From: Chryseobacterium lathyri
GTDB taxonomy: Bacteria; Bacteroidota; Bacteroidia; Flavobacteriales; Weeksellaceae
Assembly (NCBI RefSeq): GCF_003290185.1
Contig: NZ_QNFY01000001.1
Coordinates: 248,001 to 312,000, forward strand
Length of the DNA stretch: 64,000 bases
Direction of reading: 5' to 3'
The notes beneath the pieces were generated by a model. The model searched no databases, was not told the origin of the DNA, and saw only the letters and a program-made list of their open reading frames with translations. This document shows positions 42,287-52,132 of the stretch, piece after piece. The first letter of the stretch is position 1; every line of letters starts with the position of its first letter. A program made the position numbers and the translations under genes.

Positions 42287-42337
42287 ATGAAACCGAATTT
42301 TTTAACACTTCATCATTACTATCATCATCTCTGCTAA
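42287..42337 (+). CDS. hisL: His operon leader peptide, MKPNFLTLHHYYHHLC
   Basis: A 16-codon frame directly after the promoter contains HHYYHH: four His and two Tyr within six codons. Histidine-rich leader peptides control his operons by ribosome stalling when His-tRNA is scarce. The leader lies 48 bases before a strong terminator and 200 bases before hisG. Given its position and content, chance is very unlikely. Confidence 0.88.
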   Translation: MKPNFLTLHHYYHHLC

Positions 42338-42414
42338 GACGGAATTGGTTGATAGAAACATGTGTTAAAATCAAAAAATAATTAAAACCGTCTGAGTAAA
42401 CAGACGGTTTTTTT
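42337..42414 (+). promoter_or_regulatory. His operon transcription attenuator (antiterminator/terminator)
   Basis: The terminator is a perfect 10-bp stem, AAACCGTCTG (42385-42394) with CAGACGGTTT (42401-42410), followed by T4. The same hexamer as in its 3' arm, AGACGG, occurs at 42337-42342, starting at the last base of the leader stop codon, and can pair with CCGTCT (42388-42393) to block the terminator. A ribosome waiting at the His codons leaves AGACGG free; one reaching the stop codon covers it. Confidence 0.82.
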
Positions 42415-42486
42415 GTTTCCCGGATTCTTCCGGACGTATCCAACAGATCAGTTTTCATTTACTCAGATTTATCTTAAAATAATACA

Positions 42487-43344
42487 ATGAGTAAATTAAA
42501 AATTGCGATTCAGAAAAGTGGCCGGCTCTACGAAGATTCTCTTCAGCTCCTCAAAGACTGCGGTATTTTTGTTAACAACGGGAAAGACCAGCTAAAAGTT
42601 TCCGTAGACAACTTTCCCATGGAGATCATGTATCTCAGAAATTCAGATATTCCACAATACCTTGAAGACGGGGTGGTAGATATTGCCATTGTCGGCGAAA
42701 ATCTTTTAGCTGAAAAACAGAAAAATATCCAGATTGTCCAGAAGCTTGGATTCTCAAAATGCCGTGTTTCCTTAGCCGTTCCCAAAGATGTGGAAACCGA
42801 TGATCTTTCCTACTTTCAGAGTAGAAAAATCGCTACCTCTTATCCCAATACCCTTAAAAATTTCCTTGAGGAAAAAGGAATTGCTTCCGATATTCATATT
42901 ATTTCCGGCTCAGTGGAAATTGCCCCGAATATTGGTCTGGCAGACGGCATCTGTGATATTGTAAGTTCCGGAAGCACACTGTTTAAAAACGGATTAAGGG
43001 AAACCGTTACGATTCTGACATCAGAAGCAGTTTTAGCAAAAACCTCTTTGCTCGATACTCAAAAAGAAGCCATTCTGGATAAATTCCTGTTCAGAATTAA
43101 ATCCGTATTAAAAGCCAAAAATTCGAAATATATCCTCATGAATGTTCCTGATGATAAAATCAGCGATATTGCTTCGGTTCTTCCCGTATTGAAAAGCCCC
43201 ACCGTCATTCCTTTGGCAGAAAAAGGATGGAGCAGCATCCATTCCGTAATTGACGAAGAAAGATTTTGGGACGTGATTGATGAACTGAAAGAAAACGGAG
43301 CCCAGGATATACTCATTATTCCAATCGATAAAATGGTTATTTAA
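42487..43344 (+). CDS. hisG: ATP phosphoribosyltransferase, long form
   Basis: A 285-residue HisG catalysing the first step of histidine synthesis, joining ATP and PRPP. KLKIAIQKSGRL starts the catalytic domain, with DIAIVGENLLAE near 65-76, and the PRPP-binding segment GLADGICDIVSSGSTLFKNGL near 145-165. The C-terminal ~80 residues form the ACT-like regulatory domain of the long form, which is self-sufficient and feedback-inhibited by histidine without HisZ. First gene of the operon behind the attenuator; hisD follows after 2 bases. Confidence 0.96.
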   Translation: MSKLKIAIQKSGRLYEDSLQLLKDCGIFVNNGKDQLKVSVDNFPMEIMYLRNSDIPQYLEDGVVDIAIVGENLLAEKQKNIQIVQKLGFSKCRVSLAVPKDVETDDLSYFQSRKIATSYPNTLKNFLEEKGIASDIHIISGSVEIAPNIGLADGICDIVSSGSTLFKNGLRETVTILTSEAVLAKTSLLDTQKEAILDKFLFRIKSVLKAKNSKYILMNVPDDKISDIASVLPVLKSPTVIPLAEKGWSSIHSVIDEERFWDVIDELKENGAQDILIIPIDKMVI

Positions 43345-43346
43345 TT

Positions 43347-44621
43347 ATGAAAATATACAGATATCCTGAAAAAAAAACATGGACGAATCTTGTACAACGA
43401 CCTGTTTTTGAGCGTAAAGAAATATCCGGGCTTATTGCAGAAATATTTGAATCCGTCGAAAAATATGGGGATCAGGCACTTATTCAATTCAATAAAAAAT
43501 TTGATAAAGCAGTAACTCCACAAATCACAGTGTCAGAAACCGAATTGGAAAATGCAGAAAATGAAATTTCTGAAGATTTAAAGAAGGCTATTCAGCAGGC
43601 AAAAGAAAATATCTCAAAATTCCATGCTTCCCAAATTGTAGAAACACAAAAAATTGAAACGGTAAAAGGAGTAATCTGCTGGAGAGAAAACCGTGCAATT
43701 GAAAAAGTAGGCATCTATATTCCGGGAGGCACAGCACCTTTATTTTCAACAGTCCTCATGCTTGCAGTACCAGCCAATCTGGCAGGATGTAAAGAGATTA
43801 TTCTCTGTACGCCACCGGATAGCAATGGGAATATTAATCCGGCTATTCTGTATGCAGCGAAGCTTTGCGGTATTACAAAAATCTTTAAGACCGGAGGAGC
43901 ACAGGCCGTTGCAGCGATGGCTCTGGGAACAGAAAGCATCTCGAAAGTGTATAAAATTTTTGGACCCGGAAACCAATTTGTCGTTGCAGCGAAAGAATAT
44001 GCACAGCGTTATGGTGTGGCGATTGATATGCCTGCGGGCCCCAGTGAAGTTCTTGTTATCGCAGATAATAAAGCCGTTCCCGGGTTCTGTGCAGCAGATC
44101 TGCTGTCGCAGGCAGAACACGGAAGTGATAGCCAGGTCGTGTTTATCACCACAGATTATAAGATTTTTACAGAAACCGTTGAAGCCGTTGAAAAGCAGAT
44201 CAAAAAGCTTCCGAGAAATAAGATGGCCGGTCAGGCGTTGGATCACAGTCTTTTTATTCTGGTCAATTCTATTGATGAAGCTCTGGAATTCAGTAACCTG
44301 TACGCTCCGGAACATCTTATTCTTGCGTTGGAAGATTTTAATCAATATGTGCCAATGATTGAAAATGCAGGATCCGTTTTCCTCGGAAATTATTCCTGTG
44401 AAAGCGCCGGAGATTATGCCAGCGGAACCAATCATACACTGCCAACCAATGCTTATGCAAAGAATTACAGTGGGGTTTCTCTCGACAGCTTTGTCAAGAA
44501 AATCACCTTTCAGCATTTGTCTAAAGAAGGATTAAAGAAAATAGGAAAAACAATTGAAATAATGGCAGAAGCCGAAGGCCTTATTGCCCACAAAAATGCA
44601 GTATCTATCAGATTAAAATAA
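43347..44621 (+). CDS. hisD: Histidinol dehydrogenase
   Basis: A 424-residue zinc enzyme performing the last two steps, L-histidinol to histidine, with NAD. Visible are GIYIPGGTAPLFSTVLMLAVPA near 118-139, the TGGAQAVAAMALGTE segment, GPGNQFVVAAKEYAQ, and the catalytic region LLSQAEHGSDSQV near 252 with the zinc and acid-base residues, plus APEHLIL near 322. Length is standard. Spacing to hisC is 4 bases. Long antisense and +frame shadows inside this gene are not genes. Confidence 0.96.
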   Translation: MKIYRYPEKKTWTNLVQRPVFERKEISGLIAEIFESVEKYGDQALIQFNKKFDKAVTPQITVSETELENAENEISEDLKKAIQQAKENISKFHASQIVETQKIETVKGVICWRENRAIEKVGIYIPGGTAPLFSTVLMLAVPANLAGCKEIILCTPPDSNGNINPAILYAAKLCGITKIFKTGGAQAVAAMALGTESISKVYKIFGPGNQFVVAAKEYAQRYGVAIDMPAGPSEVLVIADNKAVPGFCAADLLSQAEHGSDSQVVFITTDYKIFTETVEAVEKQIKKLPRNKMAGQALDHSLFILVNSIDEALEFSNLYAPEHLILALEDFNQYVPMIENAGSVFLGNYSCESAGDYASGTNHTLPTNAYAKNYSGVSLDSFVKKITFQHLSKEGLKKIGKTIEIMAEAEGLIAHKNAVSIRLK

Positions 44622-44625
44622 TATA

Positions 44626-45657
44626 ATGAAAGAATTTAACCTCAATACTTTAGTAAGAAAAAATATACTGAGCCTACAGCCTTACATCAGTTTCAGAGAT
44701 CATAATGAATTCAATGCTCCTGTAATGCTGGATGCGAATGAATGTCCGTTCGGGGAATTCAACAGGTATCCGGATTCTACACAAAAAAAACTTAAGAAAA
44801 AGCTGGCGGAACTTAAAGACGTTTCATCCAATCAGATCGCACTCGGGAACGGAAGCGACGAACTGATCGATCTGATCATCAAAATTTTCTGCGAACCTAA
44901 AAAAGATGCTATTCTGATGATGAACCCTTCATTTGCAATGTATGCCTTTTACGCTGCAGTGAATGAAAATGAAGTTCTCAAGCTGGATCTGGATGAAAAT
45001 TTTGAAATGGTAAAAGATGACTTTTTAAAGATTACAAAAGAACGTGAGATTAAAATTTTCTTCCTGTGCTCACCGAATAATCCGACGGGAAATAGCGTTG
45101 AGGATATCGAATTTTTCATCCAGAACTTTGATGGTATTGTTGTCATTGATGAAGCCTATATTGAGTTTTCAGGAAATAAATCTGGAATTGAGCTGCTGAA
45201 TAAATACTCCAACTTAATTGTTTTGCAGACATTTTCTAAAGCCTGGGGAACAGCCGGAGCGAGAGTAGGAACTGCTTATGCATCCGAAGAGATTATTCGC
45301 CTGATCAATACAGTGAAAGCTCCTTATAATGTGAATGCCCTAAGCCAGGAAGTTATTTTAAACCTTTTGGACGATAAAAATAAGCTTAAGGAAAATGTTG
45401 ATAGTATACTCAAGGAAAGAGCCTGGCTGGAAGAGCAGTTTAAAGCCATTGAATGTATCGTAAAAGTGTTTCCAACGGATGCCAATTTCTTCCTGATTAA
45501 AATGAAAAATGTTGAAGAAGTGTACAATGGAATGCTTGAAAAAGAAATTCTTACCAGTAAAAGAGCACCTGCGATCCCGGACTGTATCAGGATCAACATA
45601 GGAACCCGTGAAGAAAACGAAAAATTAATCAATGTTTTAAAAGCAATTGCATCATGA
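44626..45657 (+). CDS. hisC: Histidinol-phosphate aminotransferase
   Basis: A 343-residue class I/II PLP aminotransferase converting imidazole-acetol phosphate to histidinol phosphate. Visible are the DANECPFG substrate segment, [17 protein letters not shown] near 77, SPNNPTGN near 148, [12 protein letters not shown] near 170, and the PLP lysine in [15 protein letters not shown] near 205. Its end overlaps hisB by 4 bases (ATGA), which suggests translational coupling. Confidence 0.95.
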   Translation: MKEFNLNTLVRKNILSLQPYISFRDHNEFNAPVMLDANECPFGEFNRYPDSTQKKLKKKLAELKDVSSNQIALGNGSDELIDLIIKIFCEPKKDAILMMNPSFAMYAFYAAVNENEVLKLDLDENFEMVKDDFLKITKEREIKIFFLCSPNNPTGNSVEDIEFFIQNFDGIVVIDEAYIEFSGNKSGIELLNKYSNLIVLQTFSKAWGTAGARVGTAYASEEIIRLINTVKAPYNVNALSQEVILNLLDDKNKLKENVDSILKERAWLEEQFKAIECIVKVFPTDANFFLIKMKNVEEVYNGMLEKEILTSKRAPAIPDCIRINIGTREENEKLINVLKAIAS

Positions 45658-46748
45658 AAAAAGTACTCTTTATAGACCGTGACGGAACTCTTATTATAGA
45701 ACCGCCCAAAGATTTTCAGGTAGATTCACTGGAAAAGCTTGAATTTTATCCCGGAGTTTTTCAGAACCTTTCCAAAATTGTTAGGGAAATGGATTACGAA
45801 TTGGTGATGGTAACCAATCAGGATGGTTTAGGAACTGAAAGTTTTCCCTATGAAGATTTTATCAAACCACAGGAAAAAATGCTGAAGACCTTTGAAAACG
45901 AAGGAATTATTTTCAGTGATATTCTGATCGACAAAAGTTTTGAGCATGAAAACCTTCCTACGAGAAAACCTGGCACTGGAATGCTTTCAAAATACATTTA
46001 CGGAAGTTATGATCTTGAAAATTCTTACGTTATCGGAGATAGGATGACAGATGTTCAACTTGCTCAAAATTTGGGAACTAAAGCTATTTTTATCAATGAA
46101 AACTTTAATGAAAATGCTGCACTTACAACAACAGATTGGTCTGAGATCTATCGCTTTTTAAAACAGGAATCAAGAAAGGCTAAAGTCTACAGAAAGACCA
46201 ATGAAACTGAAATTGATATTGAAATAGATCTCAACGGGAAGGGAATTGCAGAAATTTCAACGGGACTTCATTTTTTTGATCATATGCTGGACCAAATCGC
46301 CAGACACGGAAATTTAGATCTTAAAATTAAAGTTAAAGGAGATCTTAATGTGGATGAGCATCACACCATTGAAGATACAGGAATTGCTTTAGGAGAGGCT
46401 TTTCTAAAAGCGCTGGGTAATAAAAAAGGGATTGAAAGATACGGGTTTCTGCTTCCGATGGACGATTGTCTTGCTCAGGCTGCCATTGATTTCGGAGGCC
46501 GGCCATGGATTGTTTGGGATGTTGATTTCAAAAGAGAAAAAATAGGGGATGTCCCGACAGAAATGTTTTTTCACTTTTTCAAATCATTTACAGATTCTTC
46601 AAAAGCCAATCTGAACATCAAAACGGAAGGCAGTAACGAGCACCACAAAATAGAAGCTGTTTTCAAAGCATTTGCAAAAGCCGTTAAAATGGCGGTGAAC
46701 CAGTCGGACAGCAGTTTTAATTTACCATCAACTAAAGGAAGCTTATAA
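45654..46748 (+). CDS. hisB: Bifunctional histidinol-phosphatase / imidazoleglycerol-phosphate dehydratase
   Basis: A 364-residue fusion. The N-terminal HAD phosphatase (about 1-165) has FIDRDGTLI with nucleophile Asp8 and Asp10 and [11 protein letters not shown] near 125. The C-terminal dehydratase (about 175-364) has the metal-binding [14 protein letters not shown] and [16 protein letters not shown] motifs and the second set, [15 protein letters not shown]. It carries out steps six and eight of the pathway. The fused form is known from enterobacteria and many Bacteroidota. Confidence 0.95.
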   Translation: MKKVLFIDRDGTLIIEPPKDFQVDSLEKLEFYPGVFQNLSKIVREMDYELVMVTNQDGLGTESFPYEDFIKPQEKMLKTFENEGIIFSDILIDKSFEHENLPTRKPGTGMLSKYIYGSYDLENSYVIGDRMTDVQLAQNLGTKAIFINENFNENAALTTTDWSEIYRFLKQESRKAKVYRKTNETEIDIEIDLNGKGIAEISTGLHFFDHMLDQIARHGNLDLKIKVKGDLNVDEHHTIEDTGIALGEAFLKALGNKKGIERYGFLLPMDDCLAQAAIDFGGRPWIVWDVDFKREKIGDVPTEMFFHFFKSFTDSSKANLNIKTEGSNEHHKIEAVFKAFAKAVKMAVNQSDSSFNLPSTKGSL

Positions 46749-46749
46749 T

Positions 46750-47328
46750 ATGATTGCACTAATAAAATATAACGGGGGGAATGTAAGCTCGGTCCAGAAT
46801 GCTTTGGCCAGGCTCGGTATTGGTTCCATCATTACAGATGATCCTGAACTCATCTTAAAAGCGGATAAAGTTATTTTTCCGGGTGTTGGGGAAGCTTCTT
46901 CAACAATGAAAGTCCTTAAAGAAAAAGGTCTTGATACACTTATTCCAAGTCTGAAACAGCCTGTTTTGGGAATCTGCCTGGGAATGCAGCTGATGTGTGG
47001 TGATAATGAAGAGGGTAACACAAAAGGAATAGGAATTTTTGATGTGGAAGTTAAACAGTTTCCGCCCGAAAATCTGGTTCCCCATATGGGCTGGAATACT
47101 ATTTCCGGGCTGAAATCTCCACTTTTTTCAGGAATTGAAGATAACAGTGATCTTTACTTTGTTCACAGCTATTATTGTGGGCAATCAGCGTCTACCGCTG
47201 CGGTATGTGACTATATTCTGCCGTTCAGTGCTTCCTTGCAGAAAGATAATTTTTTTGCGGTACAGTTTCACCCGGAAAAATCTGGGGTAACGGGCAGCAG
47301 AATATTAAACAACTTTATAAAATTGTAA
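46750..47328 (+). CDS. hisH: Imidazole glycerol phosphate synthase, glutaminase subunit
   Basis: A 192-residue class I glutamine amidotransferase supplying ammonia to HisF. The nucleophile is Cys76 in GICLGMQ; VQFHPEKSG near 175 gives the His-Glu pair of the triad; FPGVGEA near 43 and PHMGWNT near 109 are typical of HisH. It begins one base after hisB and is directly followed by hisA. Confidence 0.95.
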   Translation: MIALIKYNGGNVSSVQNALARLGIGSIITDDPELILKADKVIFPGVGEASSTMKVLKEKGLDTLIPSLKQPVLGICLGMQLMCGDNEEGNTKGIGIFDVEVKQFPPENLVPHMGWNTISGLKSPLFSGIEDNSDLYFVHSYYCGQSASTAAVCDYILPFSASLQKDNFFAVQFHPEKSGVTGSRILNNFIKL

Positions 47329-48054
47329 ATGATGAAAATTATTCCAGCTATTGATATTATTGACGGAAAATGTGTCCGCCTATCAAAAGGAGATTATGCT
47401 ACCAAAAAAATATACAGTGAAGATCCTGTAGAGACTGCCAAAGAATTCGAAAGCTTTGGAATCCAATTTCTTCACCTTGTTGACCTCGACGGAGCTAAAT
47501 CTAAGCATATCGTGAACCAAAAAGTCCTGGAAAATATAGCCACGGAAACCTCTCTTCATATTGATTTTGGGGGTGGATTAAAGACCGGGGATGACATAGA
47601 AATTGCTTTTAATTCAGGAGCAAAGCAGATCACCCTTGGTAGCATTGCCGTACAGGATCCGGAATTCTGTTTTGAAATGATTCAAAAATATGGCAATGAC
47701 AAGATCATTTTAGGGGCTGACTGTGAGAACAGAAAGATCAAAACGTCCGGATGGCTGGAAGAAAGTACTTTAGATATCATAGGTTTTCTCCTTCAGTATC
47801 AGGAAAAAGGAATCAGCCAAACGATCTGTACCGATATTTCAAAAGATGGAATGCTGGAGGGGCCATCTACAGATCTGTACAAAGAAATATTGGGTAAAAC
47901 CTCGGTAAAGCTTACGGCCAGCGGTGGAATTTCCTGTATGGAAGATGTATACAGCATGAAGGAAATCGGATGTTCAGGAACAATTATCGGGAAGGCTATT
48001 TATGAGGGAAAAATAAGTTTACCACAACTTCAGAAATTTATTGAAAATGCTTAA
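47329..48054 (+). CDS. hisA: ProFAR isomerase
   Basis: A 241-residue (beta-alpha)8-barrel isomerase opening the ribose of ProFAR. The N-terminal [19 protein letters not shown] carries catalytic Asp near residue 9, [10 protein letters not shown] is near 45, [11 protein letters not shown] near 80, and [14 protein letters not shown] near 165 has the second acid Asp. The start is ATG ATG; either codon at 47329 or 47332 may be used. Its end overlaps hisF by 8 bases. Confidence 0.95.
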   Translation: MMKIIPAIDIIDGKCVRLSKGDYATKKIYSEDPVETAKEFESFGIQFLHLVDLDGAKSKHIVNQKVLENIATETSLHIDFGGGLKTGDDIEIAFNSGAKQITLGSIAVQDPEFCFEMIQKYGNDKIILGADCENRKIKTSGWLEESTLDIIGFLLQYQEKGISQTICTDISKDGMLEGPSTDLYKEILGKTSVKLTASGGISCMEDVYSMKEIGCSGTIIGKAIYEGKISLPQLQKFIENA

Positions 48055-48799
48055 AAAAAGAATCATTCCCTGTCTGGATATTAAAGACGGAACAACGGTA
48101 AAAGGAATTAATTTTGAAGGGCTCAGGAATGCCGGAGATCCTGTTGAGCTTGCGGTGAAATACGAAATGGAAGGGGCTGATGAGCTGGTTTTTCTGGATA
48201 TTACGGCAACTCTGGAAGACAGAAAAACATTTGCAGATCTGGTAAAGAAAATTGCCCGGGAATTGAGCATCCCATTTACAGTAGGTGGCGGAATTTCTTC
48301 TGTGGACGACGTTAGGAAGCTTCTGGAAGCTGGAGCAGACAAAATCAGCATCAATTCTTCTGCCGTTAAAAACCCGCAGCTGATCTATGAGCTTGCCAAA
48401 GAATTCGGAAGCCAATGCGTGGTTGTAGCTGTTGATACACGGTTTACAGACGGATCAGATCTTGTATACGTCAGAGGTGGAAAACAGGCTACCAGCTTAA
48501 ATACTGTAGACTGGGCAAAGGAAGCAGCTTCTTTGGGAGCCGGAGAAATCTTGTTGACCTCGATGGATGGTGACGGAACAAAAAACGGATTTGATATCCG
48601 CATCACGAAGCTAGTTTCGGAAGCTGTTTCTATCCCTGTGATTGCTTCAGGAGGAGCTGGAAGCGCAGATGACTTCATTAAAGTATTTGATGAAACAAAA
48701 GCAACAGGAGCTCTGGCAGCCAGTATTTTCCATTTCAATGAAGTGCCCATTCAGGAATTAAAGCAATACTTAAAAAATCAAAAAATACCCGTACGATGA
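48047..48799 (+). CDS. hisF: Imidazole glycerol phosphate synthase, cyclase subunit
   Basis: A 250-residue barrel enzyme that, with HisH, makes imidazole glycerol phosphate and AICAR. Visible are [14 protein letters not shown] with catalytic Asp near 11, [11 protein letters not shown] near 48, [27 protein letters not shown] near 78-104, [11 protein letters not shown] near 171-181 with the second Asp, and [15 protein letters not shown] 48047 is chosen; it overlaps hisA by 8 bases. The 3' end overlaps hisIE by 4 bases. Confidence 0.95.
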   Translation: MLKKRIIPCLDIKDGTTVKGINFEGLRNAGDPVELAVKYEMEGADELVFLDITATLEDRKTFADLVKKIARELSIPFTVGGGISSVDDVRKLLEAGADKISINSSAVKNPQLIYELAKEFGSQCVVVAVDTRFTDGSDLVYVRGGKQATSLNTVDWAKEAASLGAGEILLTSMDGDGTKNGFDIRITKLVSEAVSIPVIASGGAGSADDFIKVFDETKATGALAASIFHFNEVPIQELKQYLKNQKIPVR

Positions 48800-49383
48800 A
48801 AATAGATTTTGATAAAAATAACGGACTTGTCCCAGTTATTATCCAGGACAGCAGAACACAGCAGGTACTCATGTTGGGTTACATGAATGAGGAAGCTTAT
48901 AAAAAGACGGAAAGGGAAGGTATTGTCACCTTTTTCAGCCGTTCTAAAAACAGGCTTTGGACTAAGGGAGAAGAATCGGGCAATTTTCTGACCGTAAAAA
49001 ACATAAGTATAGATTGTGATCAGGACACCATTTTGATTCAGGCCGTTCCTACAAATACAGTCTGCCATACCGGAAGCTTCAGCTGTTTCGGTGAAAAAGA
49101 AAGCAAAGGATTTTTATATGAATTAGAAGCAAAAATTGCTGAAAGAATAGATCATAAGACAGAAGGTTCCTATACCTATTCCCTTTATCAGAGAGGCATC
49201 AATAAAATGGCTCAGAAAGTAGGAGAAGAAGCTGTAGAACTGGTTATTGAAGCCAAAGACAGCAATGATGATCTTTTTAAGAACGAAGCGGCAGATCTGC
49301 TTTACCATTTCCTGATCCTGCTTAAGGCAAAAGGATTTGAGATGGAGGATATTGAGACCATTCTTCTAAGCAGGGATAAATAG
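48796..49383 (+). CDS. hisIE: Bifunctional phosphoribosyl-AMP cyclohydrolase / phosphoribosyl-ATP pyrophosphatase
   Basis: A 195-residue fusion. The HisI part (about 1-105) has [34 protein letters not shown], and the metal site [10 protein letters not shown] with CHTGSFSCF. The HisE part (about 110-195) is a MazG-like helical domain with [15 protein letters not shown] and [13 protein letters not shown]. It covers steps two and three and is the last gene of the operon; all steps from PRPP to histidine are thus encoded here. Confidence 0.95.
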   Translation: MKIDFDKNNGLVPVIIQDSRTQQVLMLGYMNEEAYKKTEREGIVTFFSRSKNRLWTKGEESGNFLTVKNISIDCDQDTILIQAVPTNTVCHTGSFSCFGEKESKGFLYELEAKIAERIDHKTEGSYTYSLYQRGINKMAQKVGEEAVELVIEAKDSNDDLFKNEAADLLYHFLILLKAKGFEMEDIETILLSRDK

Positions 49384-49418
49384 ACAGGGAAAGTATACAC
49401 TGTGGGAAGAATAAAACG

Positions 49419-49456
49419 AAGGCTTAGTCGAATCGACCAGAAATCGATTCCGCCTT
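49419..49456 (+). other. Hairpin downstream of the his operon
   Basis: AAGGC-N6-GAATCGA-N7-TCGATTC-N1-GCCTT forms a 12-bp interrupted stem 36 bases after the hisIE stop. It has no T-run, so it could be a 3' stabilising or processing hairpin or part of a dispersed repeat. Confidence 0.45.
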
Positions 49457-49596
49457 TGCGACCCTTAAGAATATATGGGTTCGGTTTAAGAAATATTGAT
49501 CGTATCTGTCTCCATACTAATCCAGGAATAGTTTATTAGAAAAGGAAATTAAAAATCTGACCTATAGTTTTGATTTTAAATTCAAATTAGATTAAA

Positions 49597-49624
49597 TTAA
49601 AAAGCAGGAAAGATTTTTCCTGCT
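49597..49624 (-). terminator. Terminator of the M28 peptidase operon
   Basis: AGCAGGAAA pairs with TTTCCTGCT, 4-base loop, T-rich on the minus strand, 25 bases after the last peptidase stop. Confidence 0.8.
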
Positions 49625-49648
49625 CACATTTCATATTTAATTTTTCAA

Positions 49649-50839
49649 TTATCTTTCAATCAGAATTTTTCGTACAGCAGTCTGTCCATCAGCTTTAATA
49701 ACGCCAATATAAGCTCCTGCGGCCAGTCCTGAAACATTGACTGTCTTTTCATTAGCCGCCTTAAGAAGTGATTTTCCTGAAAGATCTGTAATTTCGAAAC
49801 TGAAATCTTTTCTGCCGGTATCGGGAAGCTCAATATTGATGGTATCTTTAGAAGGATTGGGATAAATGGATAGGGTTGTTTCAAGAGAATGATTTGAAGC
49901 GGTTTCCTTTGCTCCCAGTACGATGGAACTTACCGAAGTGGCAACTGCAAAATGCTGTAGTGCTCCAACCGTTGCTTTTCCTATTTTGTAAATATAAACA
50001 GGGTCTGTATTGGCAAAAGTATCATCAATGGAATGCGGGTAAGTACTTCTTATTCTTTCAAAAAAACCAGTGATCACTTCTCCTTTTCTTTCAAATGGGA
50101 TGTAATCTGTATCCTCTGCAGGATCCACAGCCGTAAGAAGAGGGGAATATAGTGTCGTACAGTTTCTGAGCTGCTGCGTTACTGCTGCCGAAGCGGCATT
50201 ATTGCTAGTTGGCCCAGCCTGATCCTGATCACAATATACCGTATTATTGTTGTTGCCCATAACACCGCCTACCTGGTCAAGATTGAATACCAGCTTGATA
50301 TCCAATACCCTTGTCCCGTTCTGATAAGCTACATTATTAGCGTAATGGGTGCTTCCTCTCAATCCCTGTTCCTCACCGGAAAAATGGATGAATTTAATTG
50401 AATATTCCGTAGGAACATCTTTTAAAATCCTTGCAGCTTCTAAAATAATAGAGGTTCCGCTTCCATTATCATTCACCCCAGGGCCGTAGATACTGTCAAA
50501 ATGCCCGCAGATGATCACATACTTATTAGGGTAAACCGTTCCCGTTTTAGTAATGACCAGATTTTTAGAACTTGTACTCCCAAATGTGAAAGGATCTTCT
50601 ACGATCTGGCTGGCAGAATATCCAAATGAAGTATACTTATTTTTCAGCCAGGTTAATGCATTGGCATTTTGGAGTGAACCCGTAGTTTTGATGCCCAGGT
50701 TTGAGAACTGCTGTAAATTCGTGGTAATATTGGTTTGTGAAATCAGATTGGCCCTGTCCTGATAAGCCTGTATAAAAGTCTGGGCCTTACTGCTGAATAC
50801 TGCCAGACAAACAGACAGCATGGTGATTGTTTTTTTCAT
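49649..50839 (-). CDS. Secreted M28 aminopeptidase with T9SS sorting tail (third in array)
   Basis: A 396-residue protein: signal peptide (to about residue 20), an N-terminal region of the M28 type, catalytic zinc domain (about 95-300), and a C-terminal sorting domain (about 325-396). Metal ligands are visible in GHFDS, NDNGSG, GEEQGLRGS, NLDQ and the HSIDDTF His. The tail has YPNPSKDTINIEL and ends with VRKILIER, the pattern recognised by the type IX system. It probably degrades peptides outside the cell or on its surface. Nearly collinear with the two neighbouring paralogs. Confidence 0.9.
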   Translation of the reverse strand: MKKTITMLSVCLAVFSSKAQTFIQAYQDRANLISQTNITTNLQQFSNLGIKTTGSLQNANALTWLKNKYTSFGYSASQIVEDPFTFGSTSSKNLVITKTGTVYPNKYVIICGHFDSIYGPGVNDNGSGTSIILEAARILKDVPTEYSIKFIHFSGEEQGLRGSTHYANNVAYQNGTRVLDIKLVFNLDQVGGVMGNNNNTVYCDQDQAGPTSNNAASAAVTQQLRNCTTLYSPLLTAVDPAEDTDYIPFERKGEVITGFFERIRSTYPHSIDDTFANTDPVYIYKIGKATVGALQHFAVATSVSSIVLGAKETASNHSLETTLSIYPNPSKDTINIELPDTGRKDFSFEITDLSGKSLLKAANEKTVNVSGLAAGAYIGVIKADGQTAVRKILIER

Positions 50840-50921
50840 TTTAATTAGTTTAAGATTGTGGTGATTGGTGTGAATCTGAACAATTAAAATCCTGGATAAA
50901 TGCCGGGACTTTAAGGTCTAT

Positions 50922-52106
50922 TTACTTTTCAATAATGATCTTTCTGGTAACACTTGAACCTTCGGTTTTAACAGTGCATAAATAAATTCCATTGTTTAAA
51001 TGTGAAACATTCACCTGAGACCGGTTTTCTACTTTCAATAGAGAAAGTCCTTTTAGATCGGTAATTTCAACGGTGAAATCTTTTATTGCTGGATCAGGTA
51101 ATTCTACTGTTAAAATATCCTTCGCCGGGTTTGGATAAATTTTTACAGATTCCAATGATTTTACTGGCTTTTCTTTACCTGCAGAAACGGCTGTAACGGT
51201 TGAAGATGCTGTTGCAAAATGCTGCATGGCACCTACCGCAGCTTTGGCTACTTTAAATACATAAACAGGATCTACATTGGCAAAAGTATCGTTCACCGTA
51301 TGTTCAGTATAACTTCTTGTATATTCGTAAAAACCGGTGATCACATATCCTTTTTGTTCAAAAGGCATATAATCTGAGGAATAGGCGTTGGAAATACTGG
51401 TCTGAAGAGGAGAGTACAGGGTAGTGCATGTTGCCAGTTGCTGCGTAACGGTGTTGGAAGCTGCATTGTTTCCAGACTGGCCTGCAGTATCTCTTTCGCA
51501 GATGATTTTACTGTTGAGATTGCCTAGTTTACCACCTACCTGATCAAGGTTAAAAACTAATTTGATATCCAATTTTTTTACCCCGCTTTGGTACGCAACA
51601 TTGTTGGCATAATGAGAACTTCCATATAAGCCCTGTTCCTCTCCTGAGAAATGAATAAACTTGATGGAATATTCCGTGGGAATATCTTTTAGAATTTTAG
51701 CTACCTCTAAAATAACCGAAGTTCCGCTGCCGTTATCATTGGTTCCAGGACCTGTAATCGTATCATAATGTCCGCAGATAATCACATACTTATTAGGATA
51801 CAAAGTCCCAGTTTTGGTAATAACCAGGTTCTTGGAGCTTGTACTTCCAAAAGTGAATGGATCCTCTACAATCTGGCTGGCAGAATATCCGTAAGAGGTA
51901 TATTTATTCTTGATCCAGGCCAGGGTATTGGCATTATTCAATGATCCCGTCGTTTTTATCCCTAAATTGGAAAATTCCTGAAGATTGTTTGTTATGCTGG
52001 TCTGCGAAACCAGATCGGCTCTGTTCTTATAAGCCTGAATGAGAGTTTGGGCACTGACGTTTCCGGCCGCTAATGCAGCCCATAAAAAGATGGTACGTTT
52101 TTTCAT
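50922..52106 (-). CDS. Secreted M28 aminopeptidase with T9SS sorting tail (second in array)
   Basis: A 394-residue paralog with signal peptide KKRTIFLWAALAAGNVSAQ. Zinc-site motifs are GHYDTITGPGTNDNGSG, HFSGEEQGLYGSSHYANN, FNLDQVGG and TEHTVNDTF. The sorting domain runs from about 325 (YPNPAKDILTVEL) to a final RKIIIEK. It starts 26 bases after the first paralog and is probably cotranscribed with it; the third follows after 82 bases. Substrate range may differ among the three. Confidence 0.9.
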   Translation of the reverse strand: MKKRTIFLWAALAAGNVSAQTLIQAYKNRADLVSQTSITNNLQEFSNLGIKTTGSLNNANTLAWIKNKYTSYGYSASQIVEDPFTFGSTSSKNLVITKTGTLYPNKYVIICGHYDTITGPGTNDNGSGTSVILEVAKILKDIPTEYSIKFIHFSGEEQGLYGSSHYANNVAYQSGVKKLDIKLVFNLDQVGGKLGNLNSKIICERDTAGQSGNNAASNTVTQQLATCTTLYSPLQTSISNAYSSDYMPFEQKGYVITGFYEYTRSYTEHTVNDTFANVDPVYVFKVAKAAVGAMQHFATASSTVTAVSAGKEKPVKSLESVKIYPNPAKDILTVELPDPAIKDFTVEITDLKGLSLLKVENRSQVNVSHLNNGIYLCTVKTEGSSVTRKIIIEK

Positions 52107-52132
52107 ATTAAATATTTTGGGTTGGTGTGTGA

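Noticed and set aside
43746..44516. 256-codon open frame antisense to hisD, and a 198-codon plus-strand frame at 43762-44358
   Set aside because: Both lie entirely inside hisD, whose product is clear; they lack family motifs and are shadows of its codon use.
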